From NCBI GenBank assembly GCA_035760645.1, contig DASTSO010000098.1:1-33240 (forward strand): a stretch of DNA of 33,240 bases, written 5' to 3'. The notes under the pieces were generated by a model, which was given only the letters and a program-made list of their open reading frames with translations, was not told the origin of the DNA and searched no databases. Both the position numbers and the translations under genes were made by a program. The number at the start of each line of letters is the position of its first letter. The stretch's first letter is position 1. The DNA comes from DASSTY01 sp035760645. Its GTDB lineage: Bacteria > Gemmatimonadota > Gemmatimonadetes > Gemmatimonadales > GWC2-71-9. Positions 15,409-23,151 of this stretch are shown here, in pieces.

Positions 15409-16530
15409 ATGTCTCTCCCGCCCTTCGCGCTCGAGCGCTGGTTCGCCCGCTGGGAGTTCGTGGCGCCGCATCTCCTCGGCACCTCCGACGTCGAGGCGTG
15501 GCGGCTCGCCGACCTGCTCGCGCTCGCCGATCCGGATGCGCGGGCGCGCTGGGACGCGCTCACCCTGGGCTACACCGAGCCGGCGGGGCTCCCGGCGCTG
15601 CGCGAGGCCATCGCGGGCCTCTATGCCGACGTGGCGGCCGACGAGGTGCTCGTCACGACGGGCGCGGAGGAGGCGATCTACGTGCTCCTCCGGTCGCTCC
15701 TCGCGCCGGGCGAGCATTGCGTCGTGACCTGGCCCGCCTACCAGTCGCTGCACGCGGTGGCGCGCGCCGCCGGGGCCGACGTGACCCTGCTGCCGCTCCG
15801 GGCGGAGCAGGGATGGGTGCCGACGCCGGAGCAGCTCGCCGCCGCGCTGCGGCCCGCGACGCGGCTCGTCGTGCTCAACTTCCCCCACAATCCGACCGGC
15901 GCGCTGCCCGACGCCGCCACCTTCCGGCGCCTGGTCGAGGTCGCGCGCGCGCAGGGTGCGTACGTCCTCTCCGACGAGGTCTATCGCCTCCTGGAGCACG
16001 ACCCTGCCGACCGCCTGCCGGCCGGGGTGGAGCTGCCGGGCCGCACGATCAGTCTCGGCGTGATGTCGAAGGCGTTCGGGCTCGCGGGGCTTCGGATCGG
16101 GTGGCTCGCGACCCACGATCGGGAGGTGCTCGCGCGGGTGGCGGGCTACAAGGACTACACCACGATCTGCGCCAGTGCCCCGAGCGAGGTGCTGGCGCTC
16201 GCCGCGCTCCGGGCGCGGGAGGCGGTGCTCGCCCGCAGCCGCGCGATCGTGGCGGCGAACCTGCCGCTCCTGGACGCCTTCTTCGAGCGGTGGGCGGGGG
16301 TCGTCGAGTGGGTGCGGCCGCGGGCGGGGTGCATCGGGTATCCTCGGCTCCTGCTGCCGACGCCGGTCGAACGGTTCTGCGAGGAGCTGGTGGAGCGGGA
16401 AGGGGTGCTGCTGCTGCCGGGCACGGTGTTCGGCGACGAGCGCAATCACTTCCGGATCGGATTCGGGCGGCGAACCGTCGCGGCGGGCCTGGAGGGGCTC
16501 GGGCGGTTCCTCGCGCGGGCGACCCGGTAG
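15409..16530 (+). CDS. PLP-dependent aminotransferase, class I/II
   Basis: A 373-residue fold-type I aminotransferase. Visible residues: NPTG (161-164), SDEVY with Asp189 for the pyridine nitrogen and Tyr192 for the ring hydroxyl, the Schiff-base Lys221 in MSKAFGLAGLR, and Arg229 for phosphate. A C-terminal FRIGFGR supplies a likely substrate-carboxylate Arg. It is somewhat shorter than typical aspartate aminotransferases and resembles the group annotated as capreomycidine synthase-like or generic aminotransferases; the amino-acid substrate cannot be read from sequence. The ATG at 15409 has GAGG seven bases upstream. It stands alone, divergent from the SCP-2-like gene across a 120-bp gap. Confidence 0.92.
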   Translation: MSLPPFALERWFARWEFVAPHLLGTSDVEAWRLADLLALADPDARARWDALTLGYTEPAGLPALREAIAGLYADVAADEVLVTTGAEEAIYVLLRSLLAPGEHCVVTWPAYQSLHAVARAAGADVTLLPLRAEQGWVPTPEQLAAALRPATRLVVLNFPHNPTGALPDAATFRRLVEVARAQGAYVLSDEVYRLLEHDPADRLPAGVELPGRTISLGVMSKAFGLAGLRIGWLATHDREVLARVAGYKDYTTICASAPSEVLALAALRAREAVLARSRAIVAANLPLLDAFFERWAGVVEWVRPRAGCIGYPRLLLPTPVERFCEELVEREGVLLLPGTVFGDERNHFRIGFGRRTVAAGLEGLGRFLARATR

Positions 16531-16551
16531 CGTTCCGCAGCGCCCGGCCCC

Positions 16552-16905
16552 TCAGTGCGCCGAGTCCGTTACGGTCACGACGAGCCGCCGGGCGGCGCCG
16601 GTCACGACGATGGCCGTCGAAACCAGGAGACGACCGGCGGGCGCGGGGCGGGGATCAGGCGGGCGCTGCCGTAGCTCCCGACTCTCGCCGCCCGGTGTGT
16701 GCTCCCCGCGACTCGCGCGCACCCCGCTCTCGAGCGCGTGCCGCAGCGCCGCCCGCGCGCCCTCCTGCAGCGTTTCCCCTTCCCGCGTATCCACGACCCG
16801 CGCGACGACTTGCAGAGTGCCAGTGGCCTGGGCCTGCAATATGCCGGAGCCCGCTGTCGAGATCGCGACACCGATCGCGACGATCCTGCCGAACCTGCCG
16901 TCCAT
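16552..16905 (-). CDS. Small exported protein of unknown function
   Basis: A 117-residue protein if translation starts at the ATG at 16905; a GTG at 16923 would add six residues. The N-terminus looks like a signal peptide (RIVAIGVAISTAGSGILQAQA), and the mature part opens TGTLQVVARVVDT. That opening resembles the start of the secreted subunits encoded divergently from 17282 (QAQATSGSGTLSVSANV). A basic, Pro/Arg-rich middle (about 60-92) is followed by a hydrophobic beta-like end (LLVSTAIVVTG). No family was recognised. It may be an accessory protein of the neighbouring fibre locus, but only position and the similar N-terminus support this. Coding status is moderately certain. Confidence 0.55.
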   Translation of the reverse strand: MDGRFGRIVAIGVAISTAGSGILQAQATGTLQVVARVVDTREGETLQEGARAALRHALESGVRASRGEHTPGGESRELRQRPPDPRPAPAGRLLVSTAIVVTGAARRLVVTVTDSAH

Positions 16906-17281
16906 GCCCGAAATCCCGACCACCCGCGAAGGTTTTCCTCGAGCCGCGCCGAGCGCGGGAGGCGCGCGACTGCCAAGAGGTTAGCCAATCGTCGGTCGGA
17001 ACGGGGTATAGGGCGGTGGTTTGCGTCACAGGGTCCCGGATGCGGGGTGCGGGGGTGAGTGTCAAAAGAGTTGCCAGGCCCTCCAGGTCACGATCCCGGA
17101 GCGACGCAGGTTGCTGCAATGCATTGCGTTGGTCGGAGGTGTCGTGATTCTGGTCGGAGGCCGTACGCTGATTGGTCGGTGGCACATCGATTGCCCACCG
17201 GCCGGCCCAGCCCCTGAAGTCCTGGGCGCTCAGCCCAGCTCCCAAAGCGTGTCGGTCTCCCCAAAAACGAGGTGTGCAACG
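16906..17281. other. Divergent intergenic region upstream of the fibre operon
   Basis: About 376 bp between the small exported protein and the first DUF4402-like gene. It is less GC-rich than its flanks and should hold promoters for both directions. It contains a 6-bp hairpin ctgggc-gctca-gcccag (17222-17238) about 45 bases before the 17282 start, and aacgagg as ribosome site. I could not place a convincing -35/-10 pair and found no gene. A c-di-GMP riboswitch was considered and not supported. Confidence 0.45.
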
Positions 17282-17773
17282 ATGCGGAACTCCGTGAAGG
17301 TGGCGCTCGCGGTGCTGGCGTTCACGATGGGTGGTGCGGTGGTGGCGCAGGCGCAGGCGACCAGCGGGAGCGGGACCCTCAGCGTCTCCGCCAACGTGCT
17401 CTCGGCCATCACGGTGACCGGCAACGACCTCGTCTTCGGCAACGTCGCTCCGACGCAGACGAAGACGATCGCGGCGGCGAACGGCGGCCGCTTCGACATC
17501 ACCGCGAGCCCGAGCTCGCAGGTCTCCGTGACCTTCGACCTGCCGGCCGACCTCGGCGACCCCAAGGTGTACGTCGACACCTGGACCGCGCTGACGAACA
17601 CCACCAACGACCCGGTCACCGGCGCGAGCGCGCTCTCGACCGCCACGGCTGCGCCGGTCAGCGTGAGCGCCACCGGCAACGCCTACGTGTGGCTCGGCGG
17701 CACGCTGCATACGGCTGGCGCCACCCCCGGCAGCTACAGCGGTACGGTCACGCTCAACCTGACCTACAACTGA
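17282..17773 (+). CDS. DUF4402-like secreted fibre subunit 1
   Basis: A 163-residue protein with signal peptide (about 1-26, cleavage after AQA). The mature beta-rich domain begins SGTLSVSANVLSAITVTGNDLVFGNV, matching the DUF4402 pattern (short strand, then dL-x-FG), and ends GSYSGTVTLNLTYN, also typical of spore-coat-U-like fimbrial subunits. Such proteins are donor-strand-complemented pilin-like subunits in archaic chaperone-usher systems. It has a gagg ribosome site and is the first of five closely packed genes. The missing final strand expected of a pilin cannot be proven without structure, so the subunit role is inferred from fold signature plus neighbours. Confidence 0.82.
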   Translation: MRNSVKVALAVLAFTMGGAVVAQAQATSGSGTLSVSANVLSAITVTGNDLVFGNVAPTQTKTIAAANGGRFDITASPSSQVSVTFDLPADLGDPKVYVDTWTALTNTTNDPVTGASALSTATAAPVSVSATGNAYVWLGGTLHTAGATPGSYSGTVTLNLTYN

Positions 17774-17804
17774 GCCGACCGGACTCCCGAGCGCGCGTCG
17801 ACCG

Positions 17805-18302
17805 GTGCGCCCGCGTCTTCGGGCCTGGTGTGTGCCGGGGCTGCTGCTCCTCGCGGCGGTGCCCGGCCGCGCCGTCGGTCAGGCCTCCGGCCAGCTCAAC
17901 GCGACGGCGAAGGTGCTGCCGGGAATCGGCGTGAGCTCGACGCCGCTCGACTTCGGCACCGTCACGCCGAGCCAGGCGCGCACAATCGCGCCGCAGGTCG
18001 GGGGCCGGGTGCAGATCCTGCTGACCAAGCAGGGGGCGGTGAAGAAGGGCGTGACGGTGGGCTACACGCTCCCGGCCACGCTCGGGCCGCGCCTCGCGCT
18101 GAGCGGCTGGTCCGCGCGGCGCAACACGGTGAACGATCCGGCGACGGCGACGGCCGTCGGCCTCGTCGCTCCCAGCGGCAGCTTCTCGGCCCTCACCGAT
18201 ACCGGCGAGCTCTATCTCTGGATCGGCGCGACCCTCACCACGACGAACGCCGCTCCCGGATCCTATAGTGGCCTGGTCACGCTCACCGTCGCCTACAACT
18301 GA
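17805..18302 (+). CDS. DUF4402-like secreted fibre subunit 2
   Basis: A 165-residue paralogue of the preceding subunit, 31 bp downstream, starting at GTG. It has a signal peptide (about 1-26), then GQLNATAKVLPGIGVSSTPLDFGTV, a central strand region, and the ending GSYSGLVTLTVAYN, nearly the same as subunit 1. The mature protein has a more basic middle (LLTKQGAVKKGVTVGY). Presumably it is secreted through the usher after capture by the chaperone encoded two genes on; this follows from context. Confidence 0.82.
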   Translation: MRPRLRAWCVPGLLLLAAVPGRAVGQASGQLNATAKVLPGIGVSSTPLDFGTVTPSQARTIAPQVGGRVQILLTKQGAVKKGVTVGYTLPATLGPRLALSGWSARRNTVNDPATATAVGLVAPSGSFSALTDTGELYLWIGATLTTTNAAPGSYSGLVTLTVAYN

Positions 18303-18843
18303 CACGTCGTGTCGTCCCGGGGCGGCATCCGGCGGAGGAACCGCCGGATGCGCTTCGGCTTTCGGGGCCGCGGCACGCCGGGGCAGCGCGCTCGTCGCGG
18401 CGCTGCTGCTGGGCGCCGGACCGCTCCGCGCCCAGGCCAAGCAGCCGCTCCAGGTCAGCGGCGTGCGGGACCTCACCTTCCAGAGCCTCACGCCCGGCGT
18501 CCCGAAGCAGATCCGCCGGACCGACGCCGTCAACGCCGCGCGCTTCGACCTCCTCGGCGGTCCGAACCGCTGGGTGCTCGTGCAGTTCACGCTGCCTACC
18601 GCGATGAGCGGGCCCGGCGGCGCGACGCTCCCGCTGACCTACGGGCCGGCGGCGGCCGGGTACTCGGAGACGCAGACCATCACCACCCAGACCGTCTTCG
18701 ATCCCGCGCAGCCCTACCAGGCGCGGCTCTCGAACACCGGCCGGGGGGCCGTCTTCCTCGGCGCCACCGCCACACCGGCGCCGACGCAGCGCCCCGGCTC
18801 CTACACGGCGACCGTCACGCTGACCATCACCTTCATCCAATGA
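18268..18843 (+). CDS. DUF4402-like secreted fibre subunit 3, apparent frame break at its start
   Basis: The body is clear: a hydrophobic signal core (ALVAALLLGAGPLRAQA), then QVSGVRDLTFQSL and the ending GSYTATVTLTITF, the same architecture as the two subunits before it. The only open start in this frame is a GTG at 18268, inside the previous gene and with an unlikely N-terminus. The obvious start is the ATG at 18348, with ggagg ten bases upstream, but it is in another frame. Skipping one G in a GGGG run (18364-18367 or 18380-18383) joins it to the body and gives a good signal peptide beginning MRFGFR. So either the sequence has an extra G, or the gene is frameshifted. The end overlaps the chaperone start (ATGA). 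Confidence 0.7.
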   Translation: MAWSRSPSPTTDTSCRPGAASGGGTAGCASAFGAAARRGSALVAALLLGAGPLRAQAKQPLQVSGVRDLTFQSLTPGVPKQIRRTDAVNAARFDLLGGPNRWVLVQFTLPTAMSGPGGATLPLTYGPAAAGYSETQTITTQTVFDPAQPYQARLSNTGRGAVFLGATATPAPTQRPGSYTATVTLTITFIQ

Positions 18844-19691
18844 TGCCGTTGAAGACGCTGCCGATGCTCCTCGCCTGCCTGCTGCTCCTCGCGCCCGTGG
18901 TCACCCGGCCGGCGGCGGCGCAGGGGGTGCTGGTCGCCCCGACCTCCATCGTCGTGGATGGTCGGGTGCGGACCGGCTCGCTCATGCTCGTCAACCCGAA
19001 CGGGGAACCGGTCGAGCTCGAGCTCTCCACGATCTTCGGCTATCCGGTGACGGACTCCGCGACCGGCCAGCTGCGACTGCACACCGAGGAGCACCCCGAC
19101 TCGGCGAGCCCGTCGGCCGCGAGCTGGATCCGGATCTTCCCTCGCCGGCTCACGCTGGCGCCGAAGGCGCAGCAGACCGTTCGGCTGCTCGTCACCCCGC
19201 CGCCGGGGCTCGCCGAGGGCGAGTACTGGGCGCGCCTCGTGGTCACCGCGCGGGGCGGGCACGTGCAGCTGGCGGACGTCGCGGACACGGCCCTGAAGGT
19301 CGGCCTGTCGGTCGAGGTGCGCACGATCCTGCCGGTGATGTATCGCGTGGGCAAGCTGCGCACGACGGTGGCGCTGAGCGGCCTGCGTGCGCAGGTTCAG
19401 GACGACTCACTGGTGGTCCGGAGCCGCATGGAGCGGCAGGGGAACGCCGCCGCGATCGGCACGGCGCGCGGCGAACTCGTGGACGCGAGCGGCAAGGTCC
19501 GCAGCTCGTTCAGCATGCCGGTCGCCGTGTACTACGGAGCGGAGCCGCGCTTCACCGCGCCGCTCGCCGGCCTGCCGCCGGGCACCTACCGGCTGCGGCT
19601 CGAGGTCGTGGGGCGGCGCGAGGATCTCGCTCCCGAGACGGTGCTCGCCTTCCCGGTGGTGCGCGACTCGGTGACGGTGTCCGTGCCGTGA
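18840..19691 (+). CDS. PapD-like periplasmic pilus chaperone
   Basis: A 283-residue protein with signal peptide (about 1-28, ending RPAAAQ). The mature N-terminal Ig domain shows LVAPTSIVVDGRVRTGSLMLVNPNGEPVELEL and then RIFPRRLTLAPKAQQTVRLLV, the chaperone G1-strand pattern used to complement subunits. A second Ig-like domain follows (about 150-275). Slightly longer than classical chaperones (230-250). It starts within the stop of subunit 3 and its own stop overlaps the usher start, so the genes are translationally coupled. It should bind the DUF4402-like subunits in the periplasm and deliver them to the usher. Family assignment is fairly good; partner assignment is from gene order. Confidence 0.82.
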   Translation: MMPLKTLPMLLACLLLLAPVVTRPAAAQGVLVAPTSIVVDGRVRTGSLMLVNPNGEPVELELSTIFGYPVTDSATGQLRLHTEEHPDSASPSAASWIRIFPRRLTLAPKAQQTVRLLVTPPPGLAEGEYWARLVVTARGGHVQLADVADTALKVGLSVEVRTILPVMYRVGKLRTTVALSGLRAQVQDDSLVVRSRMERQGNAAAIGTARGELVDASGKVRSSFSMPVAVYYGAEPRFTAPLAGLPPGTYRLRLEVVGRREDLAPETVLAFPVVRDSVTVSVP

Positions 19692-22297
19692 CCGCCGCGG
19701 CGGGACCCTCCCCGTGGCCGCTGCTCGCGTTGCTGTGTGCGGTGGTCCTGCCCGCGGCACCGGCCGTGGCGGCGCCGGTGGTGCGCGTGGCGGCGACGCG
19801 GGGCGACACGGCGCCCGAGGCCGTGCTTCTCGAGCTTCGGCTCGGCCGCCTCGCATCCCGCACGGTGAGCGCGTATCGCGTCGGCGACGAGGCGCTCCTG
19901 CCGCTCACCCAGCTCCTCTCGCTCGCCGAGGTGCAGCATCGGCTGCTGCCGGGCGGGCGGCTGGAGGGCGTCTGGCAGCCGGGTAATGTCCCCCTCGTCG
20001 TCGATGTGCACGCCGACACCGTGCGCCTCGGAGCGCGCCGGGTGCCGCTCGCGGCGCGCGACCGATGGCTCGACGACGCGGAGCTGTACGTCGCCGGCTC
20101 GGTGCTGCGCCGCCTGCTCGACGTCGACCTCGTGGTGAGCTGGTCGGATCTCGAGGTGGTCGTGCGCGATCCCGAGCGGCTGCCGCTCGGGATGCGGATC
20201 CGGCGCGAGGCGGCGCGGGCGGCGTTTCTCGCCGGGACCGGGCGGCCGGGCGCGGGGTCGGGCGCGGTGCTCGCGCTCGAGCGGCCGTCGTGGGACGGGC
20301 TCGTGCTCGACTACTCGCTCTCCGCGCCGAGCTCCGGTCCCATCGAGGACGGGACGTACGCGCTGGGGCTGGGTGCCGACGTGGGCGGCGGCGCCCTGCA
20401 GCTCGGGCTCTCCAACCAGTCGGCGACCGGCGGCGATCGCGTGCGCGCCGAGGCCTCCTGGCTCGGCGTCTGGCGGGGGAACCGGTACCTGAAGCAGCTC
20501 CGCCTCGGCGACGGCGGCCTCACCGGCGCCCACCCGCGCGCGATGCAGGGTCTGCTCGTCACGAACGCCCCCTACCTGCGTCCCTCGCTCCTCGGCGTCG
20601 CGCCCTACACCGGACGCCTGCCGGCGGGCTGGCAGCTCGAGGCCTACCGGGGCGGCCAGCTCGTGGCGCTCGACTCGGCGGAGGCGGGCGGAGCGTTCGC
20701 GGTCGACCTGCCCGTGCTCTACGGCGAGAACCCGGTCACCTTCCGCGCCTACGGTCCGCACGGCGAGGTGCGCGAGTTCGAGAGCACCTACCGCGTGCCG
20801 AGCACACTGCTCCCGGCGCGGCGATTCGAGTACGGGCTCTCCGCGGGGCGGTGCCGCGACGCCGCCTGCCGGGCCGCGGGGAACCTCGACCTGCGCTACG
20901 GCGTCGCCTCGCGCCTCACCGTGCAGGCCGGCATCGACCGCTTCTGGCGCGACTCGACCGGGAGCCTGACGCACCCGTACGTCGGGCTGGCGGCGAGCCT
21001 CACCAACGCGTGGGCGATCGAGGGCGAGGTCGTCGGGCACGGCTACACCCGCGGCGGGCTGCGCTTCGAGCCGTCGCTGGACCTGCGGCTGGCGGCCGAC
21101 GTCGTCCGGTACGACACGGGCGTGGCCGCGCCGCTCCTGCAGCCGGCCGCCCGGCGCACGCAGTGGATCGTGACGGCGTTCGTCCGGCCGCGGGCGGGGA
21201 GCAACCGGCTCTACTTCGACGCGCGTGCCGAGCACCTCTCCACCACCACCGGCACGCTCGACGACGCTCGCCTCGGCGCCTCCGTACAGGTGGCCCACGC
21301 CCGCGTGATGCCGTACGTGCGACTGGAGCGCCAGGGCGTGAACGGGCTCGCGGCCACCCGCACCTTCTCGGGGGCGGAGGCCTTCGTGCTGCCGTCGCCG
21401 AGGTGGGGGCCGCTGCTGCGCTCGATGTGGTTCCGCGGGCTCGTCGAGACGGGAGACGGCACGTCGGTCTCGCGCGCCTTCGCGCGCGTCGCACGCCCGC
21501 TCGCCGCGGGCGTGCGCATCGAGACCGGCGCCGACTGGACCCGCGACGGGGGCGCGGCCGTCACGCTGACGCTCTCCTCCTATCTGCGGTCGGTCCGCAC
21601 GCTCACGACCGTCGTGGCGCCGAGCCGCGGCCCCACGGCCGCGAGCCAGCTCGTGCAGGGCTCGGTGCTCTTCGACCGGCGCCGACGGGCGGTCGCCTTC
21701 GCTGCCGGACCCGCGCTGCAGCGCGCGGGCGTCACCGGCCGTGTCTTCCTCGACGCCAACGGGAACGGCCTCTACGACGTCGGCGAGGAGGGCCTCGGCG
21801 GCGTGCGCGTGCGCGTCGGGCTCGGCAGCGCGGTCAGCGACTCGACGGGCGAGTACCGGATCTGGGACCTCACGCCCTTCGAGCCGGTGCAGGTCGAGGC
21901 GGACTCGCTGTCGTTCGCGTCGCCGCTGTGGCTCGCGGGGGCGCCGGTCGCCTACATCACGCCGGGGCCGAACCGCTTCACGGTGCGGGACGTCCCGATC
22001 GTCAACGGCGGGCTGCTCGAGGGACGGGTGATGCGGGAGGGAGTCAGGCTGGAGGGCGTCGGCGGCGTGACGCTGGTGCTCACGAACCGCAAGTCGGGCG
22101 AGCGGCGCACCTTCACCACCTTCGGCGACGGCGCCTTCTACACGCTGGGCATCCGGCCCGGCGAGTACGACCTCGGCGTCGCACCGGCGGTGCTGGAGCT
22201 GCTCGGGGTCGACGCGGACCCGGTGCGCCTGACGATCGACGCGGACGGCGAGGTGCAGGAGGGCGGCTCGCTCGAGATCCTCCTGCACCCCCGGTAG
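19688..22297 (+). CDS. Usher-like outer-membrane protein with C-terminal SdrD-B-like domain
   Basis: An 869-residue protein starting at a GTG that overlaps the chaperone stop. It has a signal peptide (about 1-28), an N-terminal periplasmic region (about 30-180) and a long beta-strand-rich section with alternating polar/apolar strands (about 190-670), as expected of an outer-membrane barrel. The stretch GVAPYTGRLPAGWQLEAYRGGQ followed by LPVLYGENPVTFRAYGPHGEVRE matches the usher pattern near the plug domain. After the barrel, GRVFLDANGNGLYDVGEEG (near 680) is an SdrD-B-type calcium-binding Ig domain, followed by a carboxypeptidase-regulatory-like domain (about 765-845). That tail is unusual for ushers. 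It should form the secretion pore and assembly platform for the fibre. Confidence 0.82.
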   Translation: MTAAAGPSPWPLLALLCAVVLPAAPAVAAPVVRVAATRGDTAPEAVLLELRLGRLASRTVSAYRVGDEALLPLTQLLSLAEVQHRLLPGGRLEGVWQPGNVPLVVDVHADTVRLGARRVPLAARDRWLDDAELYVAGSVLRRLLDVDLVVSWSDLEVVVRDPERLPLGMRIRREAARAAFLAGTGRPGAGSGAVLALERPSWDGLVLDYSLSAPSSGPIEDGTYALGLGADVGGGALQLGLSNQSATGGDRVRAEASWLGVWRGNRYLKQLRLGDGGLTGAHPRAMQGLLVTNAPYLRPSLLGVAPYTGRLPAGWQLEAYRGGQLVALDSAEAGGAFAVDLPVLYGENPVTFRAYGPHGEVREFESTYRVPSTLLPARRFEYGLSAGRCRDAACRAAGNLDLRYGVASRLTVQAGIDRFWRDSTGSLTHPYVGLAASLTNAWAIEGEVVGHGYTRGGLRFEPSLDLRLAADVVRYDTGVAAPLLQPAARRTQWIVTAFVRPRAGSNRLYFDARAEHLSTTTGTLDDARLGASVQVAHARVMPYVRLERQGVNGLAATRTFSGAEAFVLPSPRWGPLLRSMWFRGLVETGDGTSVSRAFARVARPLAAGVRIETGADWTRDGGAAVTLTLSSYLRSVRTLTTVVAPSRGPTAASQLVQGSVLFDRRRRAVAFAAGPALQRAGVTGRVFLDANGNGLYDVGEEGLGGVRVRVGLGSAVSDSTGEYRIWDLTPFEPVQVEADSLSFASPLWLAGAPVAYITPGPNRFTVRDVPIVNGGLLEGRVMREGVRLEGVGGVTLVLTNRKSGERRTFTTFGDGAFYTLGIRPGEYDLGVAPAVLELLGVDADPVRLTIDADGEVQEGGSLEILLHPR

Positions 22298-22303
22298 CTC
22301 GAC

Positions 22304-23116
22304 TCAGCTGCCTCTGCGCAGCGTGATGCTCCCGTTGACCGTTTCCAGCTCCAGCGTCCGACCGCCCGAGCCGATCGTGCCGTTCATCCGCCGCGGGCCC
22401 CACTTTCCGCGCACGGTGAGCGGGAAGTCGCTCTCGAGGCTGCCGTTCACCGTGGACGCCTCCACCTCGGCGCTCGTGGAGGCGGGGAGGGTGACGTTGA
22501 TGCTGCCGTTCACGGTGGCGAAGTGCAGGCGCCCGCTCCAGTCGGCCTGACCCATCACCACGTTCACCTTGCCGTTCACCGTGCGACCCTCGCCGGTGCC
22601 GCGCGTCTGCAGGTCCACGCTGCCGTTCACCGTGCTCACCGACGCGTCGGCCGTGAGGCCGGTGGCCTGCACGCTGCCGTTCACGGTGCTGCCGTCGAAG
22701 CGCACGCCGGCCGGCACCCGCACGGTGAAATCCACCTCGGTGTCGTTGCGCTCGTTGCTCGAGCTGCCGCCGCGGCCGGGCTCGCAGGTGTTCGCGGGCC
22801 GGCCGCGGCGCGCCGGGTAGAGGGCGCAGATCGTGACGCCGTCGGCGCCCTCCACCGCGACGATCTTCACGTCGGCCGGGTCGCCCTCGCGGCCGGCGCG
22901 CTTGACCGCGCTGACCTCGACCTCGCGGCCGCTGGTGCCGCTGGCCTGGATGTCGCCGTTGATCCCCTTGATCGTGACGGTCTTGCCGGCGGCGAGCGCG
23001 CCGTGCCAGCGGAAATCGGCCTGGGCCTGCGCCTGAGCCGGCGCGGCGGGCGCGACGAGCTCCGTGAGCGCGACGGCGGCGGCGCCGAGGAGGAAGCGAA
23101 GCGGGGTCGGGGTCAT
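22304..23116 (-). CDS. DUF4097-family exported beta-repeat protein 1
   Basis: A 270-residue protein with signal peptide (about 1-31, QAQAQA). The mature part is a right-handed beta-helix-like repeat of the DUF4097 (putative adhesin) family. The motif TVNGS or a variant appears six times, spaced about 17-40 residues apart, in the second half, preceded by one GINGD. The family is widely found beside ECF sigma/anti-sigma pairs; its role is not well known. The ATG has CGGAG about six bases upstream. It is last in a four-gene leftward operon and converges on the usher gene with only six bases between stops. Confidence 0.88.
   Translation of the reverse strand: MTPTPLRFLLGAAAVALTELVAPAAPAQAQAQADFRWHGALAAGKTVTIKGINGDIQASGTSGREVEVSAVKRAGREGDPADVKIVAVEGADGVTICALYPARRGRPANTCEPGRGGSSSNERNDTEVDFTVRVPAGVRFDGSTVNGSVQATGLTADASVSTVNGSVDLQTRGTGEGRTVNGKVNVVMGQADWSGRLHFATVNGSINVTLPASTSAEVEASTVNGSLESDFPLTVRGKWGPRRMNGTIGSGGRTLELETVNGSITLRRGS
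22332..22692 (-). repeat. Six spaced DNA copies of the TVNG-coding repeat
   Basis: On the plus strand gccgttcac(c/g)gt or a close variant recurs near 22335, 22442, 22507, 22571, 22623 and 22675. On the coding strand these encode TVNGS/TVNGK turns of the beta-helix. Near-identical codons suggest recent duplication or strong constraint. Confidence 0.75.
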
Positions 23117-23151
23117 GCCGGGCTCCGAGACAGGGGTGAGGTGACTGACGC

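Noticed and set aside
16985..17281. Possible c-di-GMP (GEMM) riboswitch before the fibre operon
   Set aside because: A short tcacaggg-like string is present, but the conserved GGCAAACC and ACGCAAAGCC blocks are missing.
19586..22288. Minus-strand open frame of 900 codons opposite the usher
   Set aside because: Arg/His/Glu-rich composition with no domain signature; the plus strand encodes a signal peptide, a barrel and Ig domains.
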